64,000 nucleotides of DNA from Lagopus muta (GCF_023343835.1 NC_064435.1:82036134-82100133), one strand, 5' to 3'; numbered from the stretch's first letter, positions 1 to 14,947 are shown. The notes: generated by a model not told the origin, from the sequence alone. Numbers and translations: made by a program.

Positions 1-365
1 TTCTGAGCAGAATGTCAAAAAGTAGTGCATTTTCTCTGGCAGGCCTGCTCCCCAAAACGTTTGGGTCTTGTAATGTCCGTCAGTAAAGACAGGAGCAGGC
101 AATACTCAAAACAGGGCTATGAGATGTTGCGACAGCTACCAGACAGCAGGTCGCTCCAAGGACAGCTGCCTTTGTTTGAAATGTGCACCGGAGTCATAGC
201 ACTGTGATTTTTACAAGCAACTAAATCTGTACTATTTATCCAATTCTCCCGCAGTTGGGGCACTTTGCTACATAGCTGCCTACCAAAATGAAGAAGAAAC
301 ACAGATCGGAAAGAGAGATCTACACTCCTGTGAGGAAGATGTTTATGATATGATAAAAGATGGGA
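1..365. other. Gene-free interval at window start
   Basis: Unique sequence before the first CR1 fragment. Nothing was recognised. Confidence 0.6.
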
Positions 366-588
366 AAATTAGATTCACTGTTAGGAGGAAATTCTTTATT
401 CAGAGGCAGTGGCACAACTACCCAGAGAAGCTGTGGGTGCCCCACTCTTGGAGGTGCTCAGGGCCAGGTTGGATGGGACCTTGGGCAGCCTGAACTGAGG
501 TTGGGTGGGATTTGAGGTCCCTTCCAACCCAACCCATTCTGTGATTCTATGATTCTATGATTCTATGATTCTATAATTCTGTGATTCC
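366..588 (+). mobile_element. CR1 LINE 3' fragment
   Basis: The fragment starts near TTAGGAGGAAATTCTTT, runs through the typical CCCAGAGAAGCTGTGG and GGTCCCTTCCAACC motifs, and ends in ATTCTATG/ATTCTGTG tandem 8-mers. A 5'-truncated copy in plus orientation. Confidence 0.93.
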
Positions 589-630
589 TGTTAAGATTTA
601 CAGATAACTTGTTTGTGCATATCTAGATAA

Positions 631-719
631 ATGGATGGATGGATGGATGGATGGATAGATAGATAGATAGATAGACAGATAGATAGATAGATAGATAGAT
701 AGATCGATCTATGGATGGA
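631..719. repeat. (GGAT)n-(AGAT)n compound microsatellite
   Basis: About six GGAT units are followed by about sixteen AGAT units with two single-base variants. Confidence 0.96.
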
Positions 720-2194
720 AAAATACTTGGAATTTTAAGTGGCTGAGAAACTTTTACTTTCGCCAACCTGTCAGCACTGGCATTGCCTACAGGTTTGTGG
801 TTTTTTTGGCATTACTTAGACTTCTGTAGTTCCTCTGTTAGTAGTTGCGTATAACTTTTAGAAAAACCTTTCCTCATATCCATACCTATCCTATGTGTAT
901 ATACATCCATAAATACATACAAGTACCTATAGACATCTGTAACTTTATAACATGCACACACAATGAGCCTCTGTATGTTTCCAAGCCATAAGCAGATAAT
1001 GTGGAAATTATGGTGTATGGGAACTGTTGAGTCACGGCCTGAACAACTGAATCAGCCATGGGAGCACTGGTGAAGGCAATTCAGCCGTGTGACTTTAGGG
1101 GTGGAACCTGGCTGCACCTCTCCTAGACCCCAATGGACTCAATGGAGTCTTTCCTGCAAACCTACATCTTCAGGTACAGGTGAGCCTTCCTTCCCTGCTT
1201 GTTTCTTTTCCCATTTTCACCATGATAATCGTTTCACCTGTAACACCAACTGTAACTGATGGCCACATGATTTCTTTCATCCACTACCTCCAGGATGGAG
1301 TAGGGCGTTTTTAACCACTCTGAATGATGCTGAGAGTATGATAAACAGCCTTTCTAGATCAAAACCTCTGCAATGCATCTTTCACTTCCCGGGGCAATGA
1401 TTCATGCAGCTGGGACCTGCTTTTATGAATAGGCGTTCCCAGAAGGGATTTGGCCGTAGCAATTGCATTGGTGCCTGGGACTTTTTCCTGGAAATTTTTA
1501 CATCAGACACTTGAACTAAGTTTATGTGTTCTTCTGCATAGAAGAATCTTTATAAAGGTTTGCTGTCCTGGCTGCCCATAAGTCACTGATTTCTGATTAT
1601 TGCCTGTCTATATCCTGGAGGTTATTATGTTTGCTTGGATACATTTCTCACTTGAAATACTGAGAATGATGTAAAGAGAAGCTTTGGCAACAGACAAACT
1701 TGTGATAATTGTCTCAGCTGTAAAAGCTTCTGGGGCCTCACAGAGATAGAGGCAGCAGATGCATCTATGTCTGTGTTACCCTGCTTTTTCAACATCCCCA
1801 AAGCTTCATTGCTTTTTTTGACAAAATTATGGAAGTAGTGTGGAAAGGGAAAGAAACACATTTGAGGAGAATAAAGCATTTACTTGCTTGGAGAACTGAC
1901 TCAAGAGTGCATGACCCTAAAGAGAAGGAAGACTGGCCAGAGAGTTATAACATCTAGAAATGCTTTTTTTCCCTCCAACTGTTTTTTTTTTCATCTCCTG
2001 TGCCATACAATATTTCATCCTGTCTGTCTTCTGTGTCAGTAAATCTATGCAGTCAACAGAAAAAGCCCCCAAGCTTCAGCAGCTCCCTCACCCCACAGAC
2101 CCATTGGCTTTACTCAACAATGCCAACAGCGTGAAGGAGTAAGTGGAGATTTCATCCATTCCCTTCATCTGGGGTCAGAATTTGGCTGGTTCAG

Positions 2195-2283
2195 GCCTGA
2201 GTCTCTGTTTGTGGTGAGTTTGTACTGGTTATCTCTGAATCTCTGATCAGTAACCCTGTTTCACCACAAACAGAGACTCAGGC
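2195..2283. repeat. 23-bp perfect inverted repeat with 43-bp spacer
   Basis: The left arm is 2195-2217 (starts GCCTGAGTCTCTG) and the right arm is 2261-2283 (ends AGAGACTCAGGC). All 23 positions pair. Either strand would form a hairpin. Confidence 0.95.
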
Positions 2284-5200
2284 TGTCCTTGGTCTTGAAC
2301 TGATAGTGTGCCTCCCTGAATTCCTGTTTCTAGCTCTTTTTAATGCAGCCTGAACTTTTGTAGTTCTTGGAATATGGGCTCACAGGTCTGGACATGATAT
2401 CTCCATTTTAGGAGAAATGAACTTCAACTGGATCAGAAATAGGGCAGGGACACCAGGGTGAACAGGAGTGGACTGCTGTCTGATGAGATAGGACTGAATT
2501 CCTTTCCTCTTCTTTGGCCTAATGCAACAAAAAACAACAAAAATGTAACAACAAAAAAGCTGGCACAATCTAGAATTACTGTCTGCAAATATATCAATAC
2601 AATATCTACACAATACAATACAAAATCTACAAATACATACAATACAAAAAAGATTTTTCCTAAAAAAGCAATGCAGTTTTGCTTAATAGCAAATGGATTT
2701 AAAATGCCTGTGAGTCAGCCTGGACTGGAAAAGAGAAGCACTTCCTACTATCAAAGAAAAGAGGTCCTCACATGGGTTTCCATAAGGTATCGTGAGGCCA
2801 AAATAACCTGATTGGCTTTAAGAGGAAGCTTGAGCAACTAATGAAAGGTAGTCTACAAGGACACTGCCTGCAAGTGTAGGACCCTGGACTGTATGATAAG
2901 GCATGCCATACAGGCCTGTGTTTCTAAGATGGAAACAGTAATTTGAACACAATACTTGAATGCTGAGCTTGACTTAATTCACAAGCAAGGATTTACTTGC
3001 TCTATCACTTTTCTACAGCAATCCTGTGGAAATAAATGTCATTGTTCTAGCTCTGCTCAGGTATTAAGGTGAGAGTAACTTATAAGCATGCAGGAGAAAA
3101 TTAAGTAAAGTTCTGTTTCTTTTTCATAAAGTTATGTTTTTGTCATATTTTAATGTGCATTTTAATTTCCTTCAAATAAATATTGAATAATGTTGTATTT
3201 AGACAACACATTAAAAAAAAACAAAAGTGTATCACCACATAATTAAAGTCTGTATTTTGATATATTCCATTTCTAACCTTTCCATAACTTTGAGTTCATG
3301 TGTTTTTCAGTCTTATGGTTCCCTTAGCATGGAAAGGTGTTTGACTGGTAATGCTGAGGTGAATCGAAGAATTGGAAGTCAAAGGAAGCTTTTGTCAGTA
3401 TTGTTGTGCTACAAAGACGACTGAATTTTTGGATAGTGGTAGGTAATAACAGCCAACAGTAGAAAAGAGCTCTTTTTTTTTTTTTTAGTCAAACTCAATG
3501 ATTTTGAGATGTATTTCACTAGGTCTAGTTGCACGAGTTGAACACCACAAAAAGAAGCCATGGAATTCCAGCACTCATAATGTTTGTATTCCTAAACCCA
3601 ATTATTTTCAAACATGTCATCCATGCTAGCTCTCAGTGAGGATTAGCTACACGACAGGCTTGAGCTTTTAAAAGCAAGTGAGTTTTAAATTATGTAAGAG
3701 CAGCAGGAAAAGGTGAGACTGATTTTTGCCATAAAGAAACATGTAGAGTTTTTCAGTGCATCACCATTCCAAGTTTTCTTTCTTTTTATAACTGTAGAAA
3801 GAATTATTCCCCTTCTCTTTTTTTCTCGACTGCCTGAAAAGAAACACCTTGTGATTGGACAGTGCAGACAAATTTTTAACAAATTATTTACTGTGCATAT
3901 GATTTATTGAAAGTGATCTTCTCCCATCAAGCTCAGAAGTATTTTTCTGCTAAAAGCTTTGCAAAAATTTAAGTATTTTGTACTTTGAACTGTATGGACC
4001 AACATGAGTTGAAGGTGACATTTGTGTTCAATGATAGGATCTGCACTAAGAACTAGGTATGTTGTCCAGCTTTTCATGGTGGTCAACTCAAAATTCAGTT
4101 CCAGCAAATGTTTGTGTGTATTATCTGAAAATATGTTTTGGTGTACTTTCCCAAAAGTGTATTTCTGAGTATTTGTAGTGAATAAATCTCATCCTTCTCA
4201 TGCTCTCTGAATCCCTCTGGGTTGAGGCATACTGCTGTTGTACTACATTTCTACAGAAGGGAGGCTTTCATCCTCAGAACTGGTGCAAATTGAATATTGC
4301 AGTTGGATATTTGTGGGAATTTTACCTGTGCATTCCAAACTATGCACATGTTTCAGCATGTGGCTGAATTTTTTCACTTTTGATGTAAGCATGTATTTAT
4401 GAGTGAAGGAAGCTGGTTGTTGACCAGGGTTGCCTTTGCTGCAGGGTGATGCAACTCCACTGAAATCTCCTGTGATGGGGTTTGTGTAAGTAGGACATCA
4501 GCTCCTCACACAGGCCATCAAAACAATAGACCTGAAAAGTTAGGAGGGTCAAAGAAGGACAGTAAATATACTCACCCAGGATAGGATAGGAGTGAGTGAG
4601 GACATCAGGATTTGTGTGACCTTGTTTAGCGGAGTTTCTGTTTATACTTGTTGGTGCACCCTTCTTTGAAACTTTGGGCTAAGCTCCAACTGGAGACATG
4701 AGTAAACCCCTGTGAATCCTGTGGAAAGTCAAACAGTGGCTTAGCTTGTGGACAATAACAGATGGCCTGCATTTCTCAGGGGTGTAACGTATCTTCTCCT
4801 TTGGTTGAAGGTATTAATGGAGTAGGTCAAAAAGGAGTGGATATTGCTAGGTAGGATGAAGTAGGACATCTGGACTGAGAAAATGTAATGCTAGAAAATG
4901 GAAGAGGAAGTCTGGAAAGAAGATAATCACAAGTTTCAGGATTTAAACTTTGGTAGAATGATATCCATGGGGATACCTAAGGTTTGGGGTTCTTTTTTTT
5001 TTTCTTTTTTTTTTTTTAATATTATTGTTTTTGTTTGTTTGTTTTTGTTTTTTTTTCCAACCTGATCATCCCATCCTTGGCAAGATAATTACAGACAAGG
5101 TGGACAACAAAGCTGATTCAGCATAGTAGCCAGTGCTGCCTCCCTGGGGCTTGAGGGCTCAGACATAGCATCCTGTGACAGCAACTTCAAGCCTATTACT

Positions 5201-8200
5201 ACGCATAAGGTGAGCAACATGAGTTGATCATATGCACGGTCCACAGCAACTGTGAGATAAATTACATTAGTTTAAATGCCAGTGAAGGAAGTCTAGCTGA
5301 TGTATATAAACTCATTAAGCTAATTCTAGAACTGTAGGAAAAAGTGATGATTTCAGTCAGCTGAAATAGGATGGGGAGTCCTCGCTGCATGAGACAAAAG
5401 AGAACACCACACATGGCTCCTTGGGCTAAGAGACAGTAGGGGGTGTCCTGCCTTTTAGATGGGAAAATATGCAGTTTTTCCCCTCCATAGCACCTCTGTT
5501 TATCCAAAGCAATAAACATTGTAAGACTCAAGGGACTGGGCTGGCATAGGAAATTACACCTCATGCTCCAGTTTCATTCCTCACAGAAAAAGGTGTTTTC
5601 AAATACAGTTGACAGAAATAACTTCAGTCAAATAATAAGCTGTGAGATGTGTTATTCCATGAAGAATAATCCAAGAATGATATTCCATGAAGAATAAAGC
5701 CATCCTCCTTCAATCAGACCTTTCTTTTGCTGAAAGACTAGTTAGCTTGTTCAGTTTTGTTATGTTTTAAACGGATTACAGTACTTGGCATTGAGAGCAG
5801 TACTATTTTTCGATTAGAAAATTAGGAGAAGAATATTTCTATTGTTTGCAGTAGCAATTTTTAGTGAAGTTAAACCACTGTGTTAATACATAGACTTGCC
5901 TTAGATATTAAAAATAAACAGTATGTGCCCTCCAAGTGTCAAGCATACTGCCAACAAAGACATCTTCACTTTATTCTGAAATTTTAGCACACTACTAGCA
6001 CTCCTAACCTCAGAGAGAGGGCCCGAGTGCTCTGAACTAAGTGCTTGCTCACCATTTCATTGATGATTTTGAAGGCTGTAGAGCTGGACAAGCAGTTTAG
6101 AAAATAAAGTCTTTCTTCCTTTTTTTTTTCAATTGACAAGTGTACTGATAGCCAGTTCAATTTGATTTGACACAGATGGCCATCTCAGATGGCAATCATT
6201 CACCAAAATACATGTCACCTTTGGTTAATGACCTAGCCTCGTTAATAATCTTGCGATGGCTTCTCCACATTGTATATGACATGTGGCTTTGAACTTCCTG
6301 CAATAACCCTCTTACATTTTTAAATCCCAGACTGCATAATGCCTGGCTCCAAAGCATCATTTCTTCCTCATAAGCATGCACCAGCTGCCAAATGAGCTTC
6401 CTGTGATGCTCCCCTCATCTTAGCCCTGGGGACTGGTAAGAAGGGACATGTAAAATTCCATGGAAGGAGACCTCTGCCCTCTGTTTCTATACATTATACT
6501 TTGTCAAGACAGAGCCTAAAGGGACTGGAGCCACTAGCCTGAGCTGCAGAGATACTTCCCTGCATGACTCTGCTGGGTAAGCAGATCTCTTTGCATTCAA
6601 CCATTTTTAAGAGATCTTAAAAAGCCTTAAATTTGTTTCCATCATTTGTTTGTTGAAGAAATCAAATAGACCATAAACACAGTGACCATAAAACTTCTCC
6701 ATCGCTAATTACTTTTAAAATGAAAAGACTGCTATTCAGCCTCCCCTGTTTCATCTGGTAGCTGCTGCAGCAGTGACTGATCTGGCTAATAGACGCTGTA
6801 GCCTGTTTTCTGCTACTGCCTATTACAGTGTCACAGAGAGAGAAAATATAAACATCAGGCATGTGTCGAGTAATTTTTCTCACAAAAGAACATATTAATA
6901 TGAAGCAATGAGAAGCTCTGGGACTTCCTAACCTGGATGTGGCATACCTTTCCCTCAGCTGATGTTGTTTTGCCATTGTGGAGAAATGCCCTCTGGGAGA
7001 AGCCGCTATGCGACTGCTAACACTTGGCAGTCGTTCCTCTATGTGAGCAATGGGGAATCTCCATCACTGTGCAGCCATCTGAACCTCATTTCTATGAGAT
7101 CCCAGAGGTCTTTGCAAGGTTTGTTTATTATTAGCCTCATTTATCTCTCTCATGACTGATTCTGTATATAAGGAAAGTGTACCCTATTAAAAATTCATGT
7201 GTTACTATCTAGGACACAGAGTTGAGTGTGGGGTAACCCATATTTCATCATCATACTATTAAATAACAAGAATTAATTTTACTTCACATCAACTTGCTAG
7301 CATGGCTGAACTAAATTTTAACATACGTCAAAGAGCTGACATCTGTTAGATTAAGAATGTCATATCTGGATTCAGGATATCTTACTAAAAAGATCAGTGT
7401 TTGTTTCTGACATCACAAATCGTCTTCTTGTTCCTGCTAGTTGAACATTTCCACTTTGCAGTGTCTTCTGTTAACTGCTGATCACAACATGGCAACCCAA
7501 AGCTGGTGGCAGTAGATGACCAGGAAGTCCACCCTATGTTACTGTAATATGTATGAATATGCATGAGGGAAAATCCTTTGGAGGAGGTAGAATATTGCAT
7601 ATCTCATGGAGGAGTACCTATGAAATGGAGTTGTAGGTTCATCTGTGAGAAAAATCCCTGTGGCTAAAGCTGTGACTTGGTGCCATGTTGCCCCACAAAA
7701 TAGTACCAAACCAGGCACATTCCCACCGTCGTGTACTCATGTCCAGCTCATTGCTTGTGCTGAAAAAACACTTTGGTAGACAGTTCTGTGCCACAGATCA
7801 GAGTAGTGACATTGCACCTTCAAAGCTGGCATGCCATCAACCCAAAGACCCTGTGTAACCACTCTGCCCACAAGGTGGGTGCCAAGATTTGGCAATGTGT
7901 TGTGCTGGTGTTGTCACCCCTGCCTGCCCTAGACCAACCCACAGTCCACAGTGCTCTGTTTTGCAGTGACAACCTTCATTAACTTTCTGGCAAACAAGAA
8001 TGACCAGTGACAGAGTTTTTGAGCCCACTGTGCCACCAGTTTTTTGTTGTTGTTGTTTCGTTTTTTTTTTTCTTTCTTTTTTCCTAGAGGACCACTATAA
8101 AAACAAAGATAATTTAAAACGACAAAACAAAGCATGAACAATAAAGCATGATTGACCTTTGCTGTGTCTTTTGCTATGATTCCTCACTAGAGCATACTAT

Positions 8201-11182
8201 GGTGTTCATGGTCATGGTGCTTTGTTATTCTCGCTGCATACTTTCTTCTCTCTAGGCTTGAAAAACAGCAAAGCCAAGAAGCACAAACTTTAGTTAGAGC
8301 TGGCTAAACAACACTTTGGAAACAGCAAGTGCTTTCCTAGGTAATTCACAAACAGGAAAAAGAGACAAGGTCAATTCATTTTCTACAGCTTGACCTACTG
8401 GAGTCTATGGTTTTCTCCTGAACTTCTCTCACAGACCAACATTTGGGATGTGCTGACTGAGCACAGACCAAGGACCTTTCTGTTCCTGTGCCTTCCAGAC
8501 TCACCTTGCAGCCTGGTTGGCTGATTTTTAATGGACTGACAACAAATGAGCTATGGCAAATAAGTTAGGACACAGAGCATGAGGACTAGAGTTGTCCATT
8601 CAAGTTTATAGGCTACACAAGCAGTACAGTGACATCCAGAGGAGAAATGTGCTACACTATGAGACTGTTTGGTAGTGAGAAGAACCCACTGCCACATCAA
8701 TGGGAGGACTTAGGGACATTAACCATCTAGGAAGGACACAAGGACAACAGCCATCTGGGAGCATGGCATCGGCCATGGAGAGTCCCACATGGATTGGAAA
8801 ACAGTCTACATGTGAGTCAGCTCCCAAAAACAAGTCCAGCCATAAAAACAGGTACTCACAAGTTTCCAAGAAGCAAGAGGAACAAGCAATTCTTTTGGGT
8901 GGTTGCGAGGGCTCGCAGCTCCTTTTGAAAACAAAACAAGGCACAGAGGGAATATAACCCCTGCAAAATGCCATAGACTTACATGCCACCAAAACAGGCA
9001 GCACTCTGTGGTTAGCAACATCTGTAGGAGACAATTTATTCAAGAAAATGCAAAGGTGTTTTTTCCAACTCATTCTTCAGGCCCAAGCAAACAGTGTATC
9101 CCATCAAAACACTAGTTTGACTTTCTTTGGTTTCCTTCCATTGTTTTCTAAAAATGATAAAGAGAAAAAACACCACCATTTCTCTTTCCCAAAAGGCTCC
9201 AAGGTAAAATTCATTTCATATCCCCTCTATGAGATGACTGGATAGTTGATTCTCCCTTAGGACTGCTCAGCTTGCTCACTGCATTGCTCTCACTGCTCTA
9301 GGATAATGAATCATGTACACCAGGACTTGCCTGCACTTGAAAGTTCTCACTGATTAAGGTAAGGCACAAATATAAAGTGCCATTGCTGTTTCTTAGGAGC
9401 AGCTTAAGGGTCGAGTTAAGCAGGAACAATGCACTCTGATTTTGCAATAACACCATCCACATGGGGTGTTAATCAGGAATAGATGATTGGAAACAACTTG
9501 GCAAGGAGATGTGACATAGGTAAATCAGCCCTACTAGCTGAAACCTCTCCAGCTGCCTTTGCCAACAGTGGGAGAGCATTTCAGGCAAGCTCCTATGGAT
9601 GATCTCAGTCAATACTGTACATGTTGAAATCTGTACCATGATTTGCAATAGGTAAGCAGCCATTACTTTAGACCATTAATATTAGCTGAACCACCTGCTT
9701 TGCCAAAGGCTGGCTGAGAATAAAGGCCGGTGTTTTTGCCTGGTGAGCAGTCAAGCAAATGAAAAGGCATTTGACAAAATGTTCCAGCTGCAAATGAAAG
9801 CCCAGAGCTAGACACGACTTGTCCATGGGAGTCTGTGACTGGCAACAGTATTGCTGCTCAACCAAGATGTTGTTAGGCAACAAAGCTACAAAGAACATTT
9901 AGTGGGTTACAAATGTTCTCTTCCTGTCTTCAACTTTGGCAAATTTTATTGAGTGATGATGCACTTATTCTGCAATTGTCGCTGCTCAGTAGCGATGCTT
10001 GACAAGGCATCTGGGAGGATCTATCATTTCATCACCTCACACTTGATCAGCACAGAAGTTCACTTCTTTGGACTCGTGCTTGCCTGCTTTGTGCAGTCGA
10101 GCACCAGGCACTCCCAGGATGTCCTTGAGCACGATACCCCTGGAGAAAAAAAAACTGGGAAACTCAGAATTTGATTTTCCTCTGTATTTTTCATTCTCTT
10201 AACCTATGGCGAAAGCCTTTGAAAAATAATGACTATCTTATTAAGGAAAAGCATGAAGAAATGAGGTCTCTGGTCTATAATTTGTAAGGAAGAGTGGAAA
10301 AACACCCTACTCTCACCACAGTTCAAGTGGCTGTGGGCATTGTTCGTACTTTTAGGTGATCCGTGGAGCTTGCTGTGGATCTCCCCTGCAGCTGGCTGAA
10401 AGTGGTGATGTGAGAGCATTCTCATGCTGCAGCACACACGATGCTCCTCTGCATCTCACACCTGTGCCCAGACTGTCCTGAAGACCTGAGTACCCAGGAA
10501 GAGGCACAGGAGGGCACTGCAGAGAGGGGAATGCATGAGGAATGCAGTTACAGGGGTGAATAGAAGGATGAACTTCTTCTGAAATAATTTGCATCTCAGC
10601 ATCTGAAAGCTTGCTTGGAGCCTTGCAGTATCCAGGTTTGCCCCATCCCCTGATTTTGGGGCAGGTTCAGAACAAGCTCCTCCACCTGCTGGGGAGCTAT
10701 GTCAGAATTTTCCAGATGAGAAAACATTACCTAAGGGTGTCTGGTGAAGATAATATGCTGTGAAGAAATACTGGCTTCAAGTGTGTGCCACCAAGACAGG
10801 GAGGATGGGTAAAGGTGGTGGGATGCAACATGAAAACCATCCCAAATGCTATAACACTGTTTTCTCTTCTATAGGTTCATTATGTTTTTTCTTTCAAAAA
10901 TAATCTTATCAATCCAACCCTGAGGCAGTTAAGATGGAGCTAAAAGTTGCAGCTGACCCATATCTGCAAAACAGGCTAAGAATAACATATTTCACTCCTG
11001 TCCTGAAGTCTGTAACTCAGCCTGTGCCTCAGCTTGCAACCAGGAACTTCAGCTCCATATGATAACTCTGAGAACTGAGAAGATTGGGTATCTTTGAAAA
11101 TCAAGCCCAGAGGGACAGCAGTGCCACAGACCCATGGAAATGTCCTGATGGTTACATTTTGCATCTGGAGTTTCACTGGCCT

Positions 11183-11226
11183 GCAAACAAACAAACAAAC
11201 AAACAAACAAACAAACAAACAAAAAC
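11183..11226. repeat. (AAAC)n microsatellite
   Basis: About ten AAAC units on plus. Confidence 0.96.
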
Positions 11227-12117
11227 ACCAAACAACACATGGATAATGTATGCCGTATAATGTATTCCATATATTCCTCAAGCTGCCTCCACATGGTCTT
11301 CTCCAGTACCCAGCTCAGTACTCCCAGATGCAGTGTATTCTTTTGCTCTAAATTTGTCTACGTCTTATACTTCTCCAAAGACATAATGTGATTTGGTGCT
11401 CTACTTTTATGATCGTAAAGGATTTTGTTCTCCACTCTGCTCCTTAGCAGGTGTATCCAGAGACTAAAATCATTTTAGGAATGTGTTAGAGGAGCAGATC
11501 TAAAATGAGTTGCCAAAGTTGCTGACCTTTAAGTATACTCTTAAAGCTCCATCCAGGGCCCCATAGGCCCAGGGACTTTCAAATGCAAGGTGTGTGCAGG
11601 TCAGTATTGACCCAAGCTCAGCCAAGCAAGGATCTGAGCCCACATGCTAGAAAAGAGCTGTTTACACAGAAAATTGTGGCAAATCTCTCCACATCACCAG
11701 GCAGCTTTCCTATACACTGAATGGAAATAGTCAAGGTAAGCATCTTCCTCTTGACTGTGTTTCCTCCTACATGATGGGTTTTCTGAATGCAAACAGGAGT
11801 TTGCATTGTTTGTGCCATTTGGAGATCTCAGTGGAGCACAGTTACAGTTGTTGAGGTCTGTAAAGCTGCTGGGGAAAATTGAACTGCAGAAAGACGGAAT
11901 AAATGGTGGCCAGGCAAGGCATATTGGATCCAGCATAGGGGACTTTTCTTCTTCCCAAGCCAGGAGTCAAGAGAGACCAACCACTGTCCACATGGATAAT
12001 GGCTGTTTCTCTGTCCTTGTAGCTGGTATTTGGATGTCACTGGGCAAGAAGGGAGCAGGAGCCCACTGACAGCTTGGAGGAGGCTGTTTGTATGGCTGGT
12101 ACATAACATGTGATTGA

Positions 12118-12175
12118 TGGTCGAACTAAATGATCTTAGGTCTTTTCCAATCTTAATGATTCTATGATTCTGTAA
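12118..12175 (+). mobile_element. CR1 LINE 3' tail
   Basis: A short tail matching the CR1 end: AACTAAATGATCTTAGGTC, TTTTCCAATCTTAATG, then ATTCTATG and ATTCTGTA. Only the last 60 bp or so are recognisable. Confidence 0.85.
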
Positions 12176-14947
12176 TACCAAAGCAGCCTTTTTCTGCTAG
12201 CCCCCTTGGACATGAGGGAATGGAATATTTACTAACACTGAGTAACGTAGGGAAGCTCTCAATGCTCCTCAGTGAAGTGGTGTCTTCCAGTCAGTCAGTC
12301 CTGGCACAGCTTAAACTGCCCAGTGGGAAGGGCATCTCTACTATCCCATATGCTGCCATAAGCCAGCCATGGCCATCTACTGGAATGTCTCTGGAGGAGC
12401 CACCTGTGTTGCACAGCTCTGCGTTTCAGCTCCCACGTTCTCCTGCTTGGAAGTCTGAGGGACTCTGGCACAACAGGAGGAGAATGATCTGCCCTCATGT
12501 TCCTCAATTGTACAAGGAGCTCAGAGGAACTGTAAATTTAGACAGGATGGATATCAGCAAGACCAGTTAACTGCCTTCCTTGTAACACCCCGCTCTGCTG
12601 CATCTAAGGTTGAGTTCACTCTGAAACATAAAGATGGCAAGTCAAATGACAATACTAGCATTTCAGTGCTGATTGTTTTACATACTTAGGAGGCTGTGTG
12701 CAGAAGTCCATTGCAGCACATATCTTGAAAACTCTTCCCTCTATCTGATCCCAAAGTAACATACATTGGCTTTTCAGTGCAAGAGAAACGTTGTGTGTTT
12801 ATTCGGAAGTCTTCGCCCCAGTAAAACTTCAGAGAAACAGCTGACTCCTACTTCTTTTATACAGGCCAGCAAACATTTGTGTAATGATTGATAACTGGAT
12901 AATATTGGCTATTAACTGAAAAGTGGATGTTCTGTTAAGAGTAAACATTTTAAAAGAGAAAGTATTTCCTGTAGCTGCTCCCTTATCACAGGAATTACAG
13001 AAATACATGAAAGAAGGATGGAAAGCTCCACAGGAGGTTACAGTGTCCATAACTTTTCCATGTCATCCCTCAGAGATGTTCTGCCAACCTGCTTGTAGTG
13101 ATGTCTAAAGCTGGAAATTGAGGATAGGCTTAGGAGAAACATACCTATGACTGTAAAGAAAGTGGAGCAGTGAGAGGGACTGAGAAGGTGTAGAATCACC
13201 CATGGTATGAGCTATGTTTCTGATGGCTGCCTGGGAGCCTGAATGCTCTTCTTGCCTTCTGGAGCAGGGATGTTCTCTGGGAAGAGGAGTTGAATCTAAT
13301 AGGCTGTTAAGCCTTGTACACATTTGTAATTGGGTAATACTCATCATATGTTAGAATGACTACTATTTACTTATTCTCTGATGTATTTGTTTTAATATAA
13401 AGTCGTCAGTCTAGAAAGCTCCAAGCAGATGGTACCTTAGTGCAGAGCTACAAGTTATAGGCAGGAAGCAAGGCAATGAGAAGGTAAAAGGGAAGAGGAC
13501 AGAAGGCACGGAAAGCAGTACCTTAATCAGGAAATGTGACAACAGATTTCAAGGTGGTGAGGATTGAGATACCTTGAGATACACTGAGATACCTGGCCAA
13601 GGTGCTGCCACAGCATCCCCAGGGTATGTAGTGAAAGGCTACAAGCAAAATGGCACTGTAAAAAGGGCAAATGGAAGGCTTTTAGCAACAGGCAAGTACA
13701 AAGCACTTCATCATTCTGAACTGTTTGGATAACATACCTCTCCTTTACACCTCATAAATTGACACAGTTGTAGGGAGTGGTGTTTTGAGTGCACTCTGGT
13801 TACACCCGATGTTTCTGACTAGCCAGTGCTCTCAGCATACAGCAGTTGGTGGGAAAGTCTGGGCTATTATTTCCTAATTTCATTGATCTATGATCTACTG
13901 CAGGTAAGGAAGATTAAAAAGTAAGGAACACCTAAATCTGCAATGAACACAGCAGAGCTCCAAAGCCAGTAATTGCATCAGGTGCAAAATTAGAAATAAT
14001 GATATTATAATTACTGAAATTAAATATACTACCATAATTTTTGACAGCCTCAAATATTGTGTGACACCAAATAAAGGCAGGATGGCAGCTCTCTAATTTG
14101 TAAGGAAGTAATGCTAGAATCGTTAAAGCTCACTTCAAGGATTTTATTCTGAAAGATACATGGACAAGAAAGTTTTTAGTGAACAGAAGATAAGCATTTA
14201 TAAATGTCCAGTAAAACCATGCACATGTGCAGCTGTTAAGACAAACACAACAGCTTTTCTAAAATACAGATACGGTACACAGAATAGTAAGCCCTGCAGC
14301 AGCACCACTGAAAACTTAGGTCTGAAGGAGGGACCATTTTCTTTGGGATAGCACACACCTCACTTCAGATACTGCAGACACATGATTGTGCACACTGGCT
14401 GTGCTGTGTCTTCCTCTAGTCAGAAATGGATGCCACTCAGGGACAGCTGTGACAATGCAAACATGTATTTAGGATGCCTGGTGGTGAAGTGTTTTGTCTC
14501 CCCTACCAGTTTCCACATAAGATCTTGCCATCTCCTGGAGAACATTTTCTCCAATGTGCCTGTCTGGTGCTTTGAGCATAGCAGAGCTTAAATCCATAAG
14601 GCAGTGATTTATCCTTTCAGTGCATCTTCACTTTCCTCTCCCACCTTTCCTCTCTCCTCCCAGTGTTTAGGACCTCCTTGCTAGTGGGATGGTGTATTAT
14701 TTTCCCCATTGCTAGGTTGGTAGCCTAGTTTCCCAAGGAAAGGAAGCTTATGAAATGACACTGTCTGTGCAAGTGCCAGTTGGTCCCTCTCAAATAATTT
14801 TTGAGCCTCTGAGCTGATTTTGGTCAACCTTGACAGGGGATGGATGTCTCAAAGGTTTGAGGATCTTACAAACAGTGTGGATCTTACAAATAGGCAGAGG
14901 AGAAAGACCCTGGGAATTCATCCACTGTCAAACACAACTGTATAAGA
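12176..14947. other. Gene-free interval, nothing recognised
   Basis: Unique-looking sequence without a recognisable exon, RNA gene or transposon. Confidence 0.65.

Larger units (their letters stand above)
720..12117. other. Gene-free interval with minor repeats
   Basis: No exon or transposon is recognised. It is ordinary AT-moderate intergenic sequence containing T-rich tracts (3472-3486, 4988-5056, 8040-8085), an (AAAC)n run (11183-11226), a perfect inverted repeat (2195-2283) and a 17-bp direct repeat (5653-5669, 5681-5697). Open frames up to about 140 codons have no recognisable features. Confidence 0.7.

Noticed and set aside
5653-5697. 17-bp direct repeat TATTCCATGAAGAATAA
   Set aside because: A single short duplication in AT-rich DNA with no further structure.
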